DNA of 64,000 nt from Bryoerythrophyllum caledonicum (lineage: Eukaryota > Streptophyta > Bryopsida > Pottiales > Pottiaceae): the NCBI GenBank assembly GCA_963971425.1, contig OZ020517.1, positions 16,830,904 through 16,894,903 on the forward strand. The letters are read 5' to 3'. This document shows positions 35,826-48,204 of the stretch, one piece after another. Numbering within the stretch: the first letter of the stretch is position 1; the number at the start of each line of letters is the position of its first letter. The notes under the pieces are model-generated. The model had not been told where the DNA came from. It ran no database searches and worked only from the letters and a program-made list of their open reading frames with translations. The translations under genes and the position numbers were made by a program.

Positions 35826-36240
35826 TCTCTCTATAATAGCTCTTCTCTCTATATATAAATAAAATAAAAGTGCTACGGATATCATGTGATACCTAGGTGA
35901 TATTTGACAGAAGCGGCGGTGACATGTAGCATTTGTTTCATTATTATTATTATTTTTAAAAACTTTTATTTTCATTTTTATTTTGATTTTTACAACTTTA
36001 GTTGACGTTCCTAAATTACAATATCTACCACCACAATATATAACCAAAGGGTGGTCAAGACATGTGACAGATACTAGACGAGGACTTAACTGGAAGATAA
36101 CTCTGAGATAACATAGAGATATTTCCGAGGAAGAAGACGGGGACTTAACTTGAAACGAGGACTTAACTTTTATTATTACAATTTTAATCAACTTTCCTTA
36201 ACTTACAATACGCGTTAGTCACAATGAGTCAATATACTAG
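35826..36240 (+). mobile_element. Helitron-like element H6
   Basis: Starts TCTCTCTATAATAG directly after a CTAG and ends gagtcaatataCTAG|T. The start and end match H7 (37205-37375, minus). Shared internal text includes 'ggatatcatgtgatacctaggtgatat' versus 'ggatatcatctaggtatcac'. No obvious 3' hairpin, so the class assignment is weaker than for H1-H3. Confidence 0.45.
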
Positions 36241-37204
36241 TCTTTCTGTATAAAATAAAAGGGGTAGAGTAAACACAACCATGCGTAGCACACTTTCAAG
36301 GAGAAAGTATGAAATCAAACAAGAAGTCAAGTGTCTTGCACTCTTCAAGGGAAGAATCAACAAGTGCAAGTAGGAATATATTTTGTGAATATACTACACC
36401 ATTCTATGAATATAGTGTGGAACACTAATTAGAAATTTACACCCAATCGATGACTGACACATAGTTGCTTAACATGCATGTGCTTGGTGTAAATTAATAA
36501 AAATGATCCACACCAATTATAAATCCACACTATATTTAGTGAATGGTGTAGTAGGTTATGGAGGGTTCGCCATCGATCCGGACATATCTTTAAATTTGGT
36601 CTTAGCCTTGTAAGGACAAGGCCCGGGTTGACCAAGGATGGAATGTATCCATTGCCTTGATGACGGACAACAACATCTATGACCTTTGTAAATTCTGCCC
36701 ATGGTTGCTTTGCGCCTTGTCCTTAAATGACGAGGCAACACACAAGGCCCTGAAAAATCTACGAACATAGTAGACCAATCCCAAAAATAGTGAACATCTA
36801 TACAAAGAGTACATTACATTATTGATTTTTTTCACAAAATCCATTGTAGTTTGTAATGCCCCAATCGATTGGAAATCAAGAAGATGAGTTAGATGGAGGA
36901 AAACAAAGCGCGTGGCAGCTCCGACCAATGCAAATCAATCCAACGGTTCAATCAACAATGGTTGCCTAAAAACGGTCTCACCAGCCACTTTTTTGTCCCT
37001 TTGACGTTAAAGGATTAATGAGAGATGAAGAATCATAAACAGGATTAAATGGAAAGGAAGTGTTTTGGGGGCAATTTTTCTGTTGCATGTGTAGAAATTA
37101 GGGTTTTCTTATGGGTTTTTTGCAGTTGAATGCAATCAGCTTTTTACAGGTTCTTAAAGCGAGGTCCCTATAGTTAGAAGAACTATGAAGAATTATAAGC
37201 AGGA
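36241..37204. repeat. Repeat-rich spacer with an S-family element (about 36840-37030)
   Basis: In reverse complement, about 36840-37030 matches 63485-63660 (shared 'gttggattgatttgca' and 'tcctccatc...tcttgat.tccaatc'). Its end reads TTAATCCTTTAACGTC, so it is another TTAA-ended repeat. No credible gene lies here. Confidence 0.5.
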
Positions 37205-37375
37205 CTAGTATATTGACCCATTGTTCCCAACAAATAGTGTAAGTTTAGGTAAGATAACTAAAATTGTAAAATTTAAATTTAAATTTAAATATAATAAAAG
37301 TAAATGCCACATGTCGTCGCATCTTATGGTGTGATACCTAGATGATATCCATAGGCCTTTAATTGTATAGAGAGA
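37205..37375 (-). mobile_element. Helitron-like element H7
   Basis: 171 bp on the minus strand: starts TCTCTCTATACAAT and ends gggtcaatataCTAG|T, matching both ends of H6. A small hairpin (ttgtt-ggg-aacaa) lies just before the terminus. Confidence 0.45.
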
Positions 37376-37671
37376 CTAGTGGACCCCTCGTTGTCCACAA
37401 TGGGCCAATGATAATCCTCAATAAAGTAAACATATTCCCGTTATTACAGTATTATTAAAGTGATACCCGGATCTCCTAACACATATAATGTAAAAGTGAC
37501 CTAGATATCGCCACGTGGCGCATTTTTAATGCCTAGGTACTGGTCCGGTTATTGGCCTTGCTCGTTTATAACATAGAGTAAAATGAACCGGAAGGAATTG
37601 CGTTCGGGTTGTTTTTCTCTGCCGAAGCTGTAGATATTAGGGTTTGGCGTGAGTTTGTCTGCAGTGTTAGA

Positions 37672-37992
37672 ATGGACGATGAAATGGACGATGCGCCAGC
37701 AACGTCGACGGGTCTGGATGACGCGCACAAGACAGCGCTGGTGCAAGCGGAAGTGCAGCGCGTGAAACGTCTGCCGCCCTCAAGTGCGTACGCCATTCAC
37801 AGGCTCAAGGTTCTCAACAAAATGCTCCAGCTGCTCTCCAAGGTCAGTCAGTATGCGAGTCCCATGGTTTGTGTTCGCATGGTTTACCCATTCCGTTAAA
37901 CAAGCTCGATCAACATGTTTCTTTCTCGACAGGTGCGATCCAATACGGAGGCGGAAGAGCTGGAGGCCCTCTTTGCGAAGATGGCTTTCTAG
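37672..37992 (+). CDS. Small conserved-looking plant protein, 76 residues, two exons
   Basis: Exons 37672-37842 and 37933-37992 join with a consensus GT-AG intron of 90 bp. The protein starts 'MDDEMDDAPATSTG', contains a basic helical core ('RVKRLPPSSAYAIHRLKVLN' then 'KMLQLLSK') and ends 'ELEALFAKMAF'. The acidic N-terminus, amphipathic middle helix and absence of any signal peptide or membrane segment suggest a soluble small protein. The core pattern resembles a short uncharacterised plant family I have seen without a function; I do not assign one. The ATG is the first in the frame preceded by plausible 5' UTR. The isolated tidy splice structure in a repeat-rich area supports it as real. 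Confidence 0.7.
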
Positions 37993-38238
37993 ATGCCGTC
38001 CATAGCTTCTACACCATCGATTTTGTATTCTAGCTGTGCTTGTGAATGTACTCAAATCCATACATCGTGGTTTTACTTCAGGTCAGTTTTGAAAATAGAC
38101 GAGAGCTCCTGATTGTCCATGTACCTTTATATCAATGAATTCAGTTTACATATATGATCTGCCTGATTATTACAGAGTCTATCATGGATTCTGTAATCCA
38201 CTTGTGCTGAGGAATGTTAACAATCTCTTGCTTGAGTT

Positions 38239-40265
38239 TCAAGATAGTAGTGGTTCTTCCAGATCGGATTGCTTTCGTGTGGAGAGTTCCATTTGTTTAC
38301 CCAACATGACGATGTAGAATCCTCCGATTATCAGGACACCCCCTATCAATCTGCAACAGGTTGTTAGTGAGAGATCTTTGTGAGGAAGTTGACAAAGTTT
38401 CAAGGGAGAAGAGACCTTACATGCCCATGTATAGAGTGTCCCCAAGGATGAGGACCGCCATGAACGCCACCAGGAGCGTCTGCACCGGGCTGAAGAGGGA
38501 GACAAGGAACGGACCCACTCGCCCAACGCACCATGCTTGCATGACCAAGTTGATACCGGAGATGAATATCCCCTGCATTCCATCTTGTAAGTTTCTGTAG
38601 AACCTTAACCCCTACGGTTCCAATAAGATCCCGGTCTTTTGGTTTCTAATACTATCAGTTGTTTAAGATGTGGAAGAGCTTGGTGGTGTCTCAAGTAGAA
38701 TCCTTCAGTTAAGTAAATGGAAGAGCTTGGTGGTTTAGGAGTACTTTTGACCACCTTTTAGAAGAGGTCATGTTGTACCATGATTCTTAGCTGCCTTGCC
38801 TTTTTTTACTCTTTGAGATTATTATGAAATTTTAAAGCTATGTAGGGTTGTTTTTAATCATCTAAAAATGAGAAAAGAGATCAAAGCTCTTGATATCTTT
38901 GTCTGACTTTACAAGAGATTGGGCTGTCCTGTGCATAGAATGTAGTTATGAAAGTATCATTTCTATTTTTTGTCTTGGATAGTAGAAGGTTATGTCATGC
39001 TTACTCCATAAAGGACAATCATGAATTGATCTAGTGTTCTGGAACGAAACTCCAGAAACTTTGTACCCTGATATGCAGCTCCGAGCACGGCCACTTGGAT
39101 GCAGCCAAAGAACTCCATGGAAGCGATCATCGACAGAAGAGCTGGATACCTCTCCAGCGCAGGTCCCTGAAGGAAATCAAACTGGCATCAGACAACCTGG
39201 TGAAAACCATCACCAACAACGTGCGTTGTCTGAGATCACTGCACCTGCTGGATAAGATAGAGTCCCCATGCGGTGCAGTTGAGGAACAAACATAGCACGC
39301 CCAGCGCCCCGTACCCCGTTCCTAACTCTAAACGCTTGAAACTGAGATGCAAATCAGCTTCAAAGCCTCGGCCTTGCTGGTGGAGTGCTGTTCCTTTGTA
39401 GAGAGTCATGGTCACTGCGCCGGTGATGCATATCACGGTTCCCAGAACTTTGGCCAAGCCGTTTGTCTTTCGAAACGAGACCCTCTCCATTCTACAGGTA
39501 GGGATACAACCACTTAATTCTGTCTCAGCTCCCTAAACCTTCCTCAATAAGTTTGCAAATTTGACAAGGTTATAAGTTAAGGTGACGCATTTAATTTTAA
39601 GCTGAGGTGATCTTTTTGTGATCTACATTCACTTACCCAAAGAGCGTTGCTAATAAGAAGGTGATAGCAGGGACGAGGTTCTGTGATACACCAGTAAACA
39701 GGGTGGATGTGAGCGCTAAGCCTGCCAGAAAGAACTGCTGGTTTGCCAAAATGCTGCACCACATTTCATCGTGCATCAGGGCCAATGATCACGTAACGCA
39801 ATCAACAAACGAGGTGAAGGAAGACTTACGCGAAGAACGCAAGAAGGTTGAAGGTTCCAATGGCGTGCAGCGTCAGTTTGGGCCTCACATCCCTGCCAAG
39901 CCAAAAGACACAGTTAGGTAGGTCAGAGTGCTCGCAAAACGAAAGACGCAGATGGGTGCTCACCGCTCGAGGTAGAAGGCCAAGGGCGCCAGGACGAGGA
40001 ACGCCACCACGTTGCGGTAGAAGGTGAAGAAGAACGTGTCGATGCCGGACGTGAGCGCCACCTTGGAGAGCGTCTGGAAGGTGGCTTGCTGGAACTGCAC
40101 CAGCGTGAGCACCGCGAAAGGCACCACTGCCTTTTTCGTCCAGTGCTGATGATCATGTTGCAGCTGCACATGATCAGAGCTTGTGCTAGTGGGTGTGGGT
40201 AAAGGTCCGAGGCAACTTTCCTCCAGCTCCGGCACCAACAGCACCTTCTCCACATGGGTCACCAT
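38239..40265 (-). CDS. WAT1-related (UMAMIT/MtN21, EamA) transporter, seven exons
   Basis: Exons (descending): 40265-39964, 39892-39830, 39753-39637, 39491-39245, 39166-39005, 38572-38421, 38350-38239, all in phase, 384 residues. After an about 45-residue soluble N-terminus come two EamA-type repeats with about ten membrane helices. Family marks are 'YRNVVAFLVLAPLAFYLER' in the first repeat, 'NQQFFLAGLALTSTLFTG', then in the second repeat 'LYGGIFISGINLVMQAW', 'VGPFLVSLFSPVQTLLVA' and 'LGDTLYMG' before 'LIGGVLIIGGFYIVMLGK'. These transporters move amino acids or auxin-related compounds across plasma or vacuolar membranes; substrate cannot be read here. Exon 5 uses TATGGA|GTAAGC, which restores the usual loop before the second EamA repeat. 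The C-tail ends 'EEPLLS', like many family members. Confidence 0.92.
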
Positions 40266-41607
40266 GCTCGCCCTAGATCACATCATCTGCTTTTGAAGTG
40301 TCTTGAACAAGGTGGGACTACTTCTCAGACAAAGAACCGCTTGGTGAGCTGAAGAAGATGAAAGAGACTCAGCTACAATTCTCGAATCTCTGCTGAAAAC
40401 TACTCAGTTCTCATTCTAGCAGCCTCAAGGTCATAAAACAGGCTGGCAGTGAACGAGGTTCTGTACGTTTCACAAAAAAGTATTTTTTTTTCCTGAACAT
40501 GCTTTTCCAACAGCTTTTGTTTGCCGGAGCAGTACTAAACGTACAGTCTTTGGAGCAAGAGAATCATACCATCAATTATTACTTGTTGTACCCAGGTTCA
40601 AATCGCAAGTTGGGAACAAACTAGAAAAGCGACACAAGACAAGAAGGAATAAACTGAGGATTGTACACAGCACCCACTTTCATTTGTGGCCTGACACTGC
40701 TTATTCTAGGGCCTCACATCGTAGACATCGTCAACTCTGTCAAGGCAGCCTTTCGAAGCAGAGGGACCTCAGACGTACAATCTGGCCCACGAAGGGAGTT
40801 ACTTCTACAGTGAGGCAAAGATGCCAAGAGTTCTGACCACTTTCCTGATTTTGCATCATTAAAGTCAGCTCTAAATCTCCAGAAGGTTGGATAACCTATC
40901 ACCACCACCAACCCCAGAATCGACAGTCTTATGTGGGTCAAAACCGCCAGCCGCCCACCATTTGCGAGATTTTAGGAAAGTCAGTTTATAATTGGGTGTT
41001 AGTTTATAATTGGTTCACAGCTCTCGGTTATTAGTCTCTTGTGCTCATAATGATGGGTGCTTTGACAAGTGGAAGTAGAGAGTTTTGTATGTTGAGGAAT
41101 GGGTCATGGCTTACTATCCACTTAAAAAATTTGTAGCAATTTTGAATTCCCAAAAAAATTCTTACCACATATACAAACGCTATAAATAGGTCAGAAAGCT
41201 TAAGTGGGTGGTTATAGGTCATCCAACCTTGATCAATCCAAAGAGGGAAAAGGCGGCTAAGATTCATGGTACAACAGGACCTCTTCTTCCTTCTTAAAGT
41301 AGAGGTCCACAGTAATCAGTTATCAAGGGCACACCATCTTTTAAGCAACACGCAATCCTTGTAGAAAAGAATGACAACAGTCACTTTGCACTGAAAATTT
41401 CCAGTGGAAAAAATGTTCCAATTTTTGGCATAAGGTATGGGATTTGAACACGAAACTAATCTAAAAGTATGGTTTTCAACCAACCTCGGAAGAAACATTA
41501 CATTGGGAAAAAGAAGAAGGATGTGGGATGCACGGCTCTAGGGATAATATCTTCGAAACCATTTGGAAGAGCTCAGATTATGAGTGATGATCATTATCTA
41601 CGTCATA
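40266..41607. other. Intergenic region between two minus-strand genes
   Basis: No ORF with a recognisable domain. The right part should hold the 3' UTR of the EGF-like gene and the left part the promoter of the WAT1-type gene. Confidence 0.4.
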
Positions 41608-43701
41608 TCATATGAAGAACGACCATGCCACAGCCAGAGACGTTGCAATGCAGAGACCGTGGTCCAATGATAACCCTCTGTAACCTGCAATGAGGTTCAA
41701 CGTCATTAGCTCCTTATTCCATTCAGGAAAATCATTCTTAGGCTAAAGTGGAGTATCTTACTGAAACTTAGACTTTATCTTATTCAGAAAAAATATGAGA
41801 GAGAAAGGTGGCTAATATTCACAGTATCTAAAATATTCACTCTCCGACACGGCTGCTCTTCCATTGACTGAACTGAAGAATAAGGCCACCACCAAGTTAG
41901 AGCGCGGAAAGAGTAATCTGAAGAGGGGTACTTTATGGAAACTGGGGGTGACTTTAGAAAGAACTCTAATAGCCTGGGAATCCTTCAAAAGAATCCTAAG
42001 CACAAGAACTCATCCCATGAGGCCCAGCCTTCTTCATAATTCATGCACTGATTTAAGTTACCTGAGTTAGCAGTTTGATTCGCTGATGTTGTAGGAGGCG
42101 GAGGGGCGCTTAACCCGGGCAACGTAACGTTCAGATTTTCACATCCTCCATTCAGCTCACCTGTAGCACCATGACACTCATCAAGACGATTGCCACTAAT
42201 TGAGTTTTGACCACTCTTCATGTTAAATAATCAGATTCAGCCTTGAATTTCTATAATCAGGTGAAAGGGGAAAAAAACAGCTGACCTCTTCTTACTTCTC
42301 AAAGACAGCAAACACTACTTCTAACTTACGTTTCGAGACCACCAAGCTCTTCTGTATGTAATAAGGATTCACCACCAAGCTCTAGCTAGGAAGAGCCAAA
42401 AAGACAGGTGATCTTAATGAGCCTATAGTTGCATCCAGAATGGTATATATGCAACACGGTAGATCTTACAGTAACGCTTACACAAATGTAGAAGAAATAA
42501 AGGAAAAGTCAAACGTTTAGTTGGCATACACTGATTGACGCAGTATCCGCCGGTCGTGTTAAGCACGTTTCCGTAGCCAGGTTCACACACACACTTGTAT
42601 GAAGAGGGACCAGCACTACTTGACTCACAAGTTCCATGGCCGCAGATGCCGGGAACCAAGCATACTGCAATGAAAGGGAATTCCATGTCAGATGAATAGA
42701 GCTCAATTTGTAAAGTGAGGCAACGACTAAGATCAAAATCAGCTCAAAAGACAACTCCAAACTTCTAGAATCAGCTCATAGAGAAAAAAGGCAGATCCAA
42801 AGTCAATATGATACCCCTTTGATCTCTAAACCCACACTCTTCCATTGATCTGATAGCTATTTAAGAGTGAGAAAAGAGAAGTAATAAGAGGGGTTATCTT
42901 ATTGACTTTGGAAAGTACTCTAATAGAAACCATGGCATTACAAGAGAAGAGTCAGGTTTGCGACGTACTGCTCATGTTGGCAGATGTTAGAGGTGATGAG
43001 GTAGGGCTTGGAGCTGAAGCGGGAGAGTCTCCAGCGCAGTTGGCATTCAAAGTACCTGAAAACCCAGCCTCAACCACAGTCAAGGCGCCAGAACATCAAG
43101 AGTTATCTGAAAAGCCACCCGAAGTTTGAACAAGATAACCCCCTCTGTTTTTCATTTCGAAATCAGCTCATGCAAAACCTTTCACTCCAAACAACTATGA
43201 GACCACCAAGCTCTGAATTGAAGGATTTCCATCTGAAAGTTCACCAAGCTCTTCTAACCGGATGAGTAGTGCATGACTCACAATTTGGGACGTTGCAGGG
43301 AAGTGATGGCACATTGAGGAGGGGGGCGATCTTTTGGAGAGTAGCCCACCCCGGATTGCACTCGCACTTGTAGGGAAACAGGATGCTAACGAGGATGTTG
43401 TCGTTCGGAACGCAAGTCCCCTGCTGGCAATCCACATCGGTGCACGACTCGTTGGAAGATTGTCCTGTTGTCAAACAACAAAAAGCGGATCATCAAGGTC
43501 AGAAATGACACTCATCGTCCATGAAAGGCTCATTAGCCTGTCTAGAAATGGCACTCATCTAGAAATTCACGTTTGGAGAAGGAAATATCAGGTCATGTAA
43601 CCTGGAAAGGTGAAATGTTCCGTAGTTTTTGAGCTCTGAGCAGCTACAACAACCACCGAAGCCCAGAAAGCAACCAGGGTCATAATCGATCGCTTCCCCA
43701 T
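41608..43701 (-). CDS. Secreted EGF-like, probably GPI-anchored protein, five exons
   Basis: Exons (descending): 43701-43602, 43464-43282, 42664-42530, 42160-42062, 41684-41608, in phase, 197 residues. An N-terminal signal peptide ('MTLVAFWASVVVVAAQSS') is followed by two Cys-rich EGF-like modules: one from 'SCTDVDCQQGTCVPND' to 'YKCECNPGW', a second from 'GICGHGTCES' to 'YKCVCEPGYG'. Then comes a short Pro/Thr-rich stretch ('SAPPPPTTSANQTANSG') with N-glycosylation sites. The last exon ends in a hydrophobic tail ('IATSLAVAWSFFI') with no cytoplasmic residues after it, typical of a GPI-attachment signal. Plants have a small family of such cell-surface EGF-like proteins of unknown function. 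The ligand or partner is unknown. The splice phases fit a single consistent model. Confidence 0.8.
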
Positions 43702-46700
43702 GATGTCTTCAGAAATGATACTCCTCTTCAATGCCAAGAAAACCGCGAGACTTGCAGCAGTTTAAGAATCCTACTAAAGCAGCGGCATCCGCTCTCAGAC
43801 TGTTATCCACCAGATCTCGATCTGCCGCGCGTGAACCTATCGGCAGAAACCAAAAACCATACTCCGCAACTGATGGAAGTTCGATGCGATCAAGCCAAGT
43901 GCGAACGGAGTGAGTCACCACAGGTGCGTCACACGCCGGTCCGTTGGCCTCGCGGCTCTGTGCCGATGCATGCGTTATAAATAGCAGTGCCAGGCTGTGG
44001 ATACCAGCGCGGCACTTAGCGAAAGCTACAGAACGCCTAGCAAACCAGTGACCACGCGCTAATTCGTAGAACCTAGATACAGCTAACATTCATCATTCTA
44101 AGTGCTGCCGAAGATTTCAAAACTTCACCTCGTTTGCAAATTCACCTCGAAATTGCAGAAGCCATGGAAGATGTACCTGAAAAGCTCAATGATGATCTAG
44201 GCGAGGCTCGTCGGGAATTCAAACTGCATCAAGCAGCATCATTAGCTCACAAGCAATGTCTTTCAACAAATCTAAGCATCTCAGATTTGAGCACTGGAGC
44301 TGGACTCTTCTTATACTGATGATATTCTAGGTCTATCTAGATTTATCTTGTATAGAATTGGTATCTAGATCTAGAGGTGAGACTAACTTCGCGAGAATTG
44401 TAGCTCGTGGAATGCGTTTCCTTGGCGAACGTGGCGATGGAGCCTCATGAGTTGTTGAATGGGCTTATCATTGTGTAGGTGGAACATTGATGGCATAAGG
44501 AGGGTGGTTCTATCAGTAAATTTCTAGATTCACACCTGGAAACGGATGGCGCTGGAATGGCACATCCCTTGTTTAACCTTTTAGCGTCGAGGCGACCAAA
44601 ATTTGGTCGATGGACGAATGAATAACACTTGAAAAATTCATCATTTTCATCCACTTCTTTGTGAAGATGCTATCAATGAATGTGTGTACCATATGCAATT
44701 TAGAAACCCTTCATGGAGGTGTGCAATTTTTGTTAGAAGCAAAGATTGTATTAAAAACAGATGTGGTGGTTTTAGAAGGTAGATCTAAAATTATGGAGGG
44801 GCAACAATTTTTTTAAAAGACCGTGTGTTGGATGGAGGAATGGATTGACTTCAAAACCACTGTATTTGGGTCATGGGCATGTTGCCTTGTCAGAGTAGGG
44901 CACTTTCCCATGGTGGCAAAGCTTGGTGGTTGGCCATTCAAAAGAGATAATGCACAACTTACACACTCCTAAAATTAGATTCATCAACCTCTATGAAGCT
45001 TTAGACGTGAAACTTGATCATATACAAAAAATAAAATAGAACATTTTGAAATCGCTAGCCACTCTACAGCTTTGCGTCTAAAGCTGGAGCCTACACATTG
45101 ATTCAATTTCTATACATGTTCAAGATTTAAGGTTTCATGCTAACATAGAGGACCAATATGACCATATGAACTAACAAACAACTTTCAAAGTCATGAGCTA
45201 ACAACAGACATTCAATGTCAAATTAACCTACTGATTTGCATCAATTTTCTTTGCTATTGATCAAATCTTGAGCGAAAACAAGTGCAAGCATATCATTAGA
45301 AAAATGCAACACATTACAACTAGGTAGAGCAATATATATGGACTATATATATTTGAACACTACATAATGATATAGCTCCATCAGAATAGTGGAGGATTGT
45401 ACAACTCATACTATGTACATGTTGGTATCAAATGGTTGTAACGGTTGTGTGTTCTCTACAATATAATAGAAAACCAAACAAGATTATTGTCTGTCTCATC
45501 AGTGTATGTTTTGTCACAGAACTCATCTACTATTGTAAACAACAACAATTGAATGATTTTGACGGAATTGAGCTGACTTAGAAATAGAATGACAACGAGC
45601 AAAATAATGTGGTGTGGACTTCTAGAGAGACTTTCACCTGCACCTAACGTCGCAAAGACGCTAGGAGCCCTGAAATTAGAACAGTCTCCCAACGTTGTGG
45701 ACTCCCACAGAGACGTTCACCTGACACCATAGAGACGCTGGGAGTCAAATCTGAATCTGTACCTCAATGCACCAAAACCCCGTCTTCAAATTAAAGACCT
45801 CCAAAGTGGTGCTCCTTGCACAGGGCGAGAGGCCACCCAAGAATCTCCATGGTCTCCTTGCATAGACAAATCACAAACCTAGTTAATGACAAGATATGCC
45901 TTTAAGTCGTCGCTCAGTCTATTTGAGGTAGCCTTTTGGTCACAAGTCAGTCTGCACCGGCAACTCAAATCTCAAACTCAATTGTAGAGTTCCTAGATAG
46001 TCACAGACTTATAGTACTTTTAAAGACTTGCAGAATCAAGAAACGCGGCTCGACTCACCTATGCCGGATGCGCTAATGTCTCTCCTCTGCATCCACTTTG
46101 CTAACGACCACAATCACGGCGTTGCTCCTTCAAATCCCTACCACCTTTCTTCACAAAAAGAAATGTTGGAGAAGCTTCGTATCAGCATCTGTCGAGGCAG
46201 GTACAAGCAAGAAGACGAAACTCACGGTAATGGCGGGGAGGTGGGGTGCGAATCCGGAACAACGTGCTCAGATTGGGAATGCGATCTCTGCCATGTGTCC
46301 CATATCTAGGATTTTTGGAGTGCTCCGATTAAGCAACGATCGTTGTTGGAATTCGATTTCGTCGGATTGCAACCCAAAAACTCAGGAACTCGTGAACGTG
46401 GAAACTTTGAAAATGCGGAAAGTGTAGTTCAACAACGCGTGAACTTTGGAAGGGGAGCTAAAGACAGGATTGTGCTACCTATATTATGCTTTAACAGTGT
46501 CCATCCAGAATTCTAGAACACTGATCAGGCGGCCCGCCTTTCAAGCACTTTGACATCTTTTTTTCTTCTCGCCAAATGCAAGCTCAATCTACAAAAATCT
46601 AGTTTGCTTCAATTAAGATTCAAAGGACAAGCCCAACAAATTTCTTTCGGTCTATACTTAATTGGTTACCGTATCATGTGATTTGCATCATCACAATGAT

Positions 46701-46725
46701 CAAATTCAAACCAACCTCAGACGTT
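43702..46725. other. Long gene-poor region
   Basis: Next to 43702 lies the presumed promoter of the EGF-like gene. The minus-strand ORF at 43709-44089 has no domain. 44134-44319 and 46028-46427 are short ORFs without hallmarks. At 45620-45760 a block of about 55 bp occurs twice ('gagacttTcacctgcacc...agacgctaggag' and 'gagacgttcacctgacacc...agacgctgggag'). Nothing else was recognised. Confidence 0.45.
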
Positions 46726-47090
46726 TGTCATGGGACGTGGCGTCGAGGGCCTCTCCGCATCATAATGTTTTAGCGTAGATTAGTTTGTTGCTAATCTATG
46801 GGTTTAGAGATGTACGATAGCACACCACATTCATCCTTGGATGTTTTCCATCCACTTAGGATTTTGTGTGTGTGTATATAGTGCCGCACACGTCTTTGAC
46901 TTGACGTCTTTGTCAAGTCAAGCTTTGGGAGTCAGTTAGAGAGTGTTTAGTGATTACCTTTGCTTGTAAGTGATTTTTTATCATTAATAAAAGCTTCGCA
47001 TTCTCTACACTACTTGCACTCGTTAATTCTTCCTTTGTGAATTGCGAGATGCTTGACTACTCTTCTGATTCACTAGTTATTCACTTGACA
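46726..47090 (+). repeat. 5' LTR of the methyltransferase-bearing Gypsy element
   Basis: About 365 bp, begins TGTCATGGGACGTGGCGTCG. It aligns with 54772-55131 along its full length with numerous substitutions and small indels. Confidence 0.85.
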
Positions 47091-48204
47091 AAGACGTTCT
47101 CACATTCTTCTCTTTGGTTCTAGAATTTGAGCTTGGGTAAGTTTTGAAAAAAATTGGGTGCTTAGATTGATGTTATAGAGCGCATCAAGATGAAGTCAAC
47201 GCAACAAACGGCGCCTAGATTGGATAATTTTTGAGCAAGATGTGAGCGGCGCATGAATTGGAAGAAGAACAGCTATTGGACCTCATCTGCAATTTTTCAT
47301 CCATTTGTGCAAATTCATCCACATCGGGCAGTTTTCATCCACATTTGGCAGTTTTCATCCATGGGTGGATGAAACTGTAACTTGGGCAGAATTCATTAAC
47401 TATGAGTTGATATCTCCCAAACTATTCATTTTTTTAGAATTCCAACTTCGGATTTGAGCTCTCCACAGGGATTTCTATCTAGGGGGAAGGAAAAATTTGA
47501 GTGGGAAAAGTTTTTCCAAAACCACATTTTTATGGGTTGTTAAAAAAAATTAAAAAGATTAGTGTCTAAACTTTGGAGATATGTGACTAGGGCAATTTAA
47601 CTTGGTTTTGAGTGAAATTTGCACTTATATTTAGGGCAATTTACGATTAATCCAATTTTGATATTGGATTGTTGTTGATCACGTTTGTCACTCAATGTAT
47701 GATTTTCATTGGTGGAACATGTGTTTGTAAACACCGCAACTAAATTAGCTCGCTTTTGCTTTGGTTTTAGACTTTGGGAAAGACCCTTTGGATGTTTCCC
47801 TTGTATTGTTGCAGGTTTTGCGACTAGTTACCATCCACTGCTGACGTGTGCTTGTGGCTCTAGTCATTTTTAATTACCACTTTTATGTTGGTGGGGGAGG
47901 GGATCCGGTTTTGATTTCTAGATGCTTGTGCCATACTTCCCCGTGTTGCGGGCTTGTTGCCAGTGTATTCCAATGGCCCTAGTTGTTGTTGTCCTAAATT
48001 GTGATAGTGTACCGTAAGGGTGAAGTCAGGTTTATAGCCCGCAAGACCTTTTTATGTGGAGGGTTGTGGTTAAACATGTGCTAGCCGAAGCTAATGACCA
48101 GTGAACCACAAAGTTTGGTGGTTTTGTAGATGCAGGTTGCCCGTTTGTACCCTTACTCTTTAGACAGTACTTGTAGATAGGTCCACAGGTGGTATTTTTT
48201 TAAG

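Noticed and set aside
38581-39004. Missing exon in the WAT1-type gene between the two EamA repeats
   Set aside because: Extending exon 5 to TATGGA|GTAAGC at 39005 restores phase and the expected loop, so no extra exon is needed.
43709-44089. 126-codon minus-strand ORF upstream of the EGF-like gene
   Set aside because: Composition without hallmarks; it lies where the promoter and 5' UTR of the EGF-like gene are expected.
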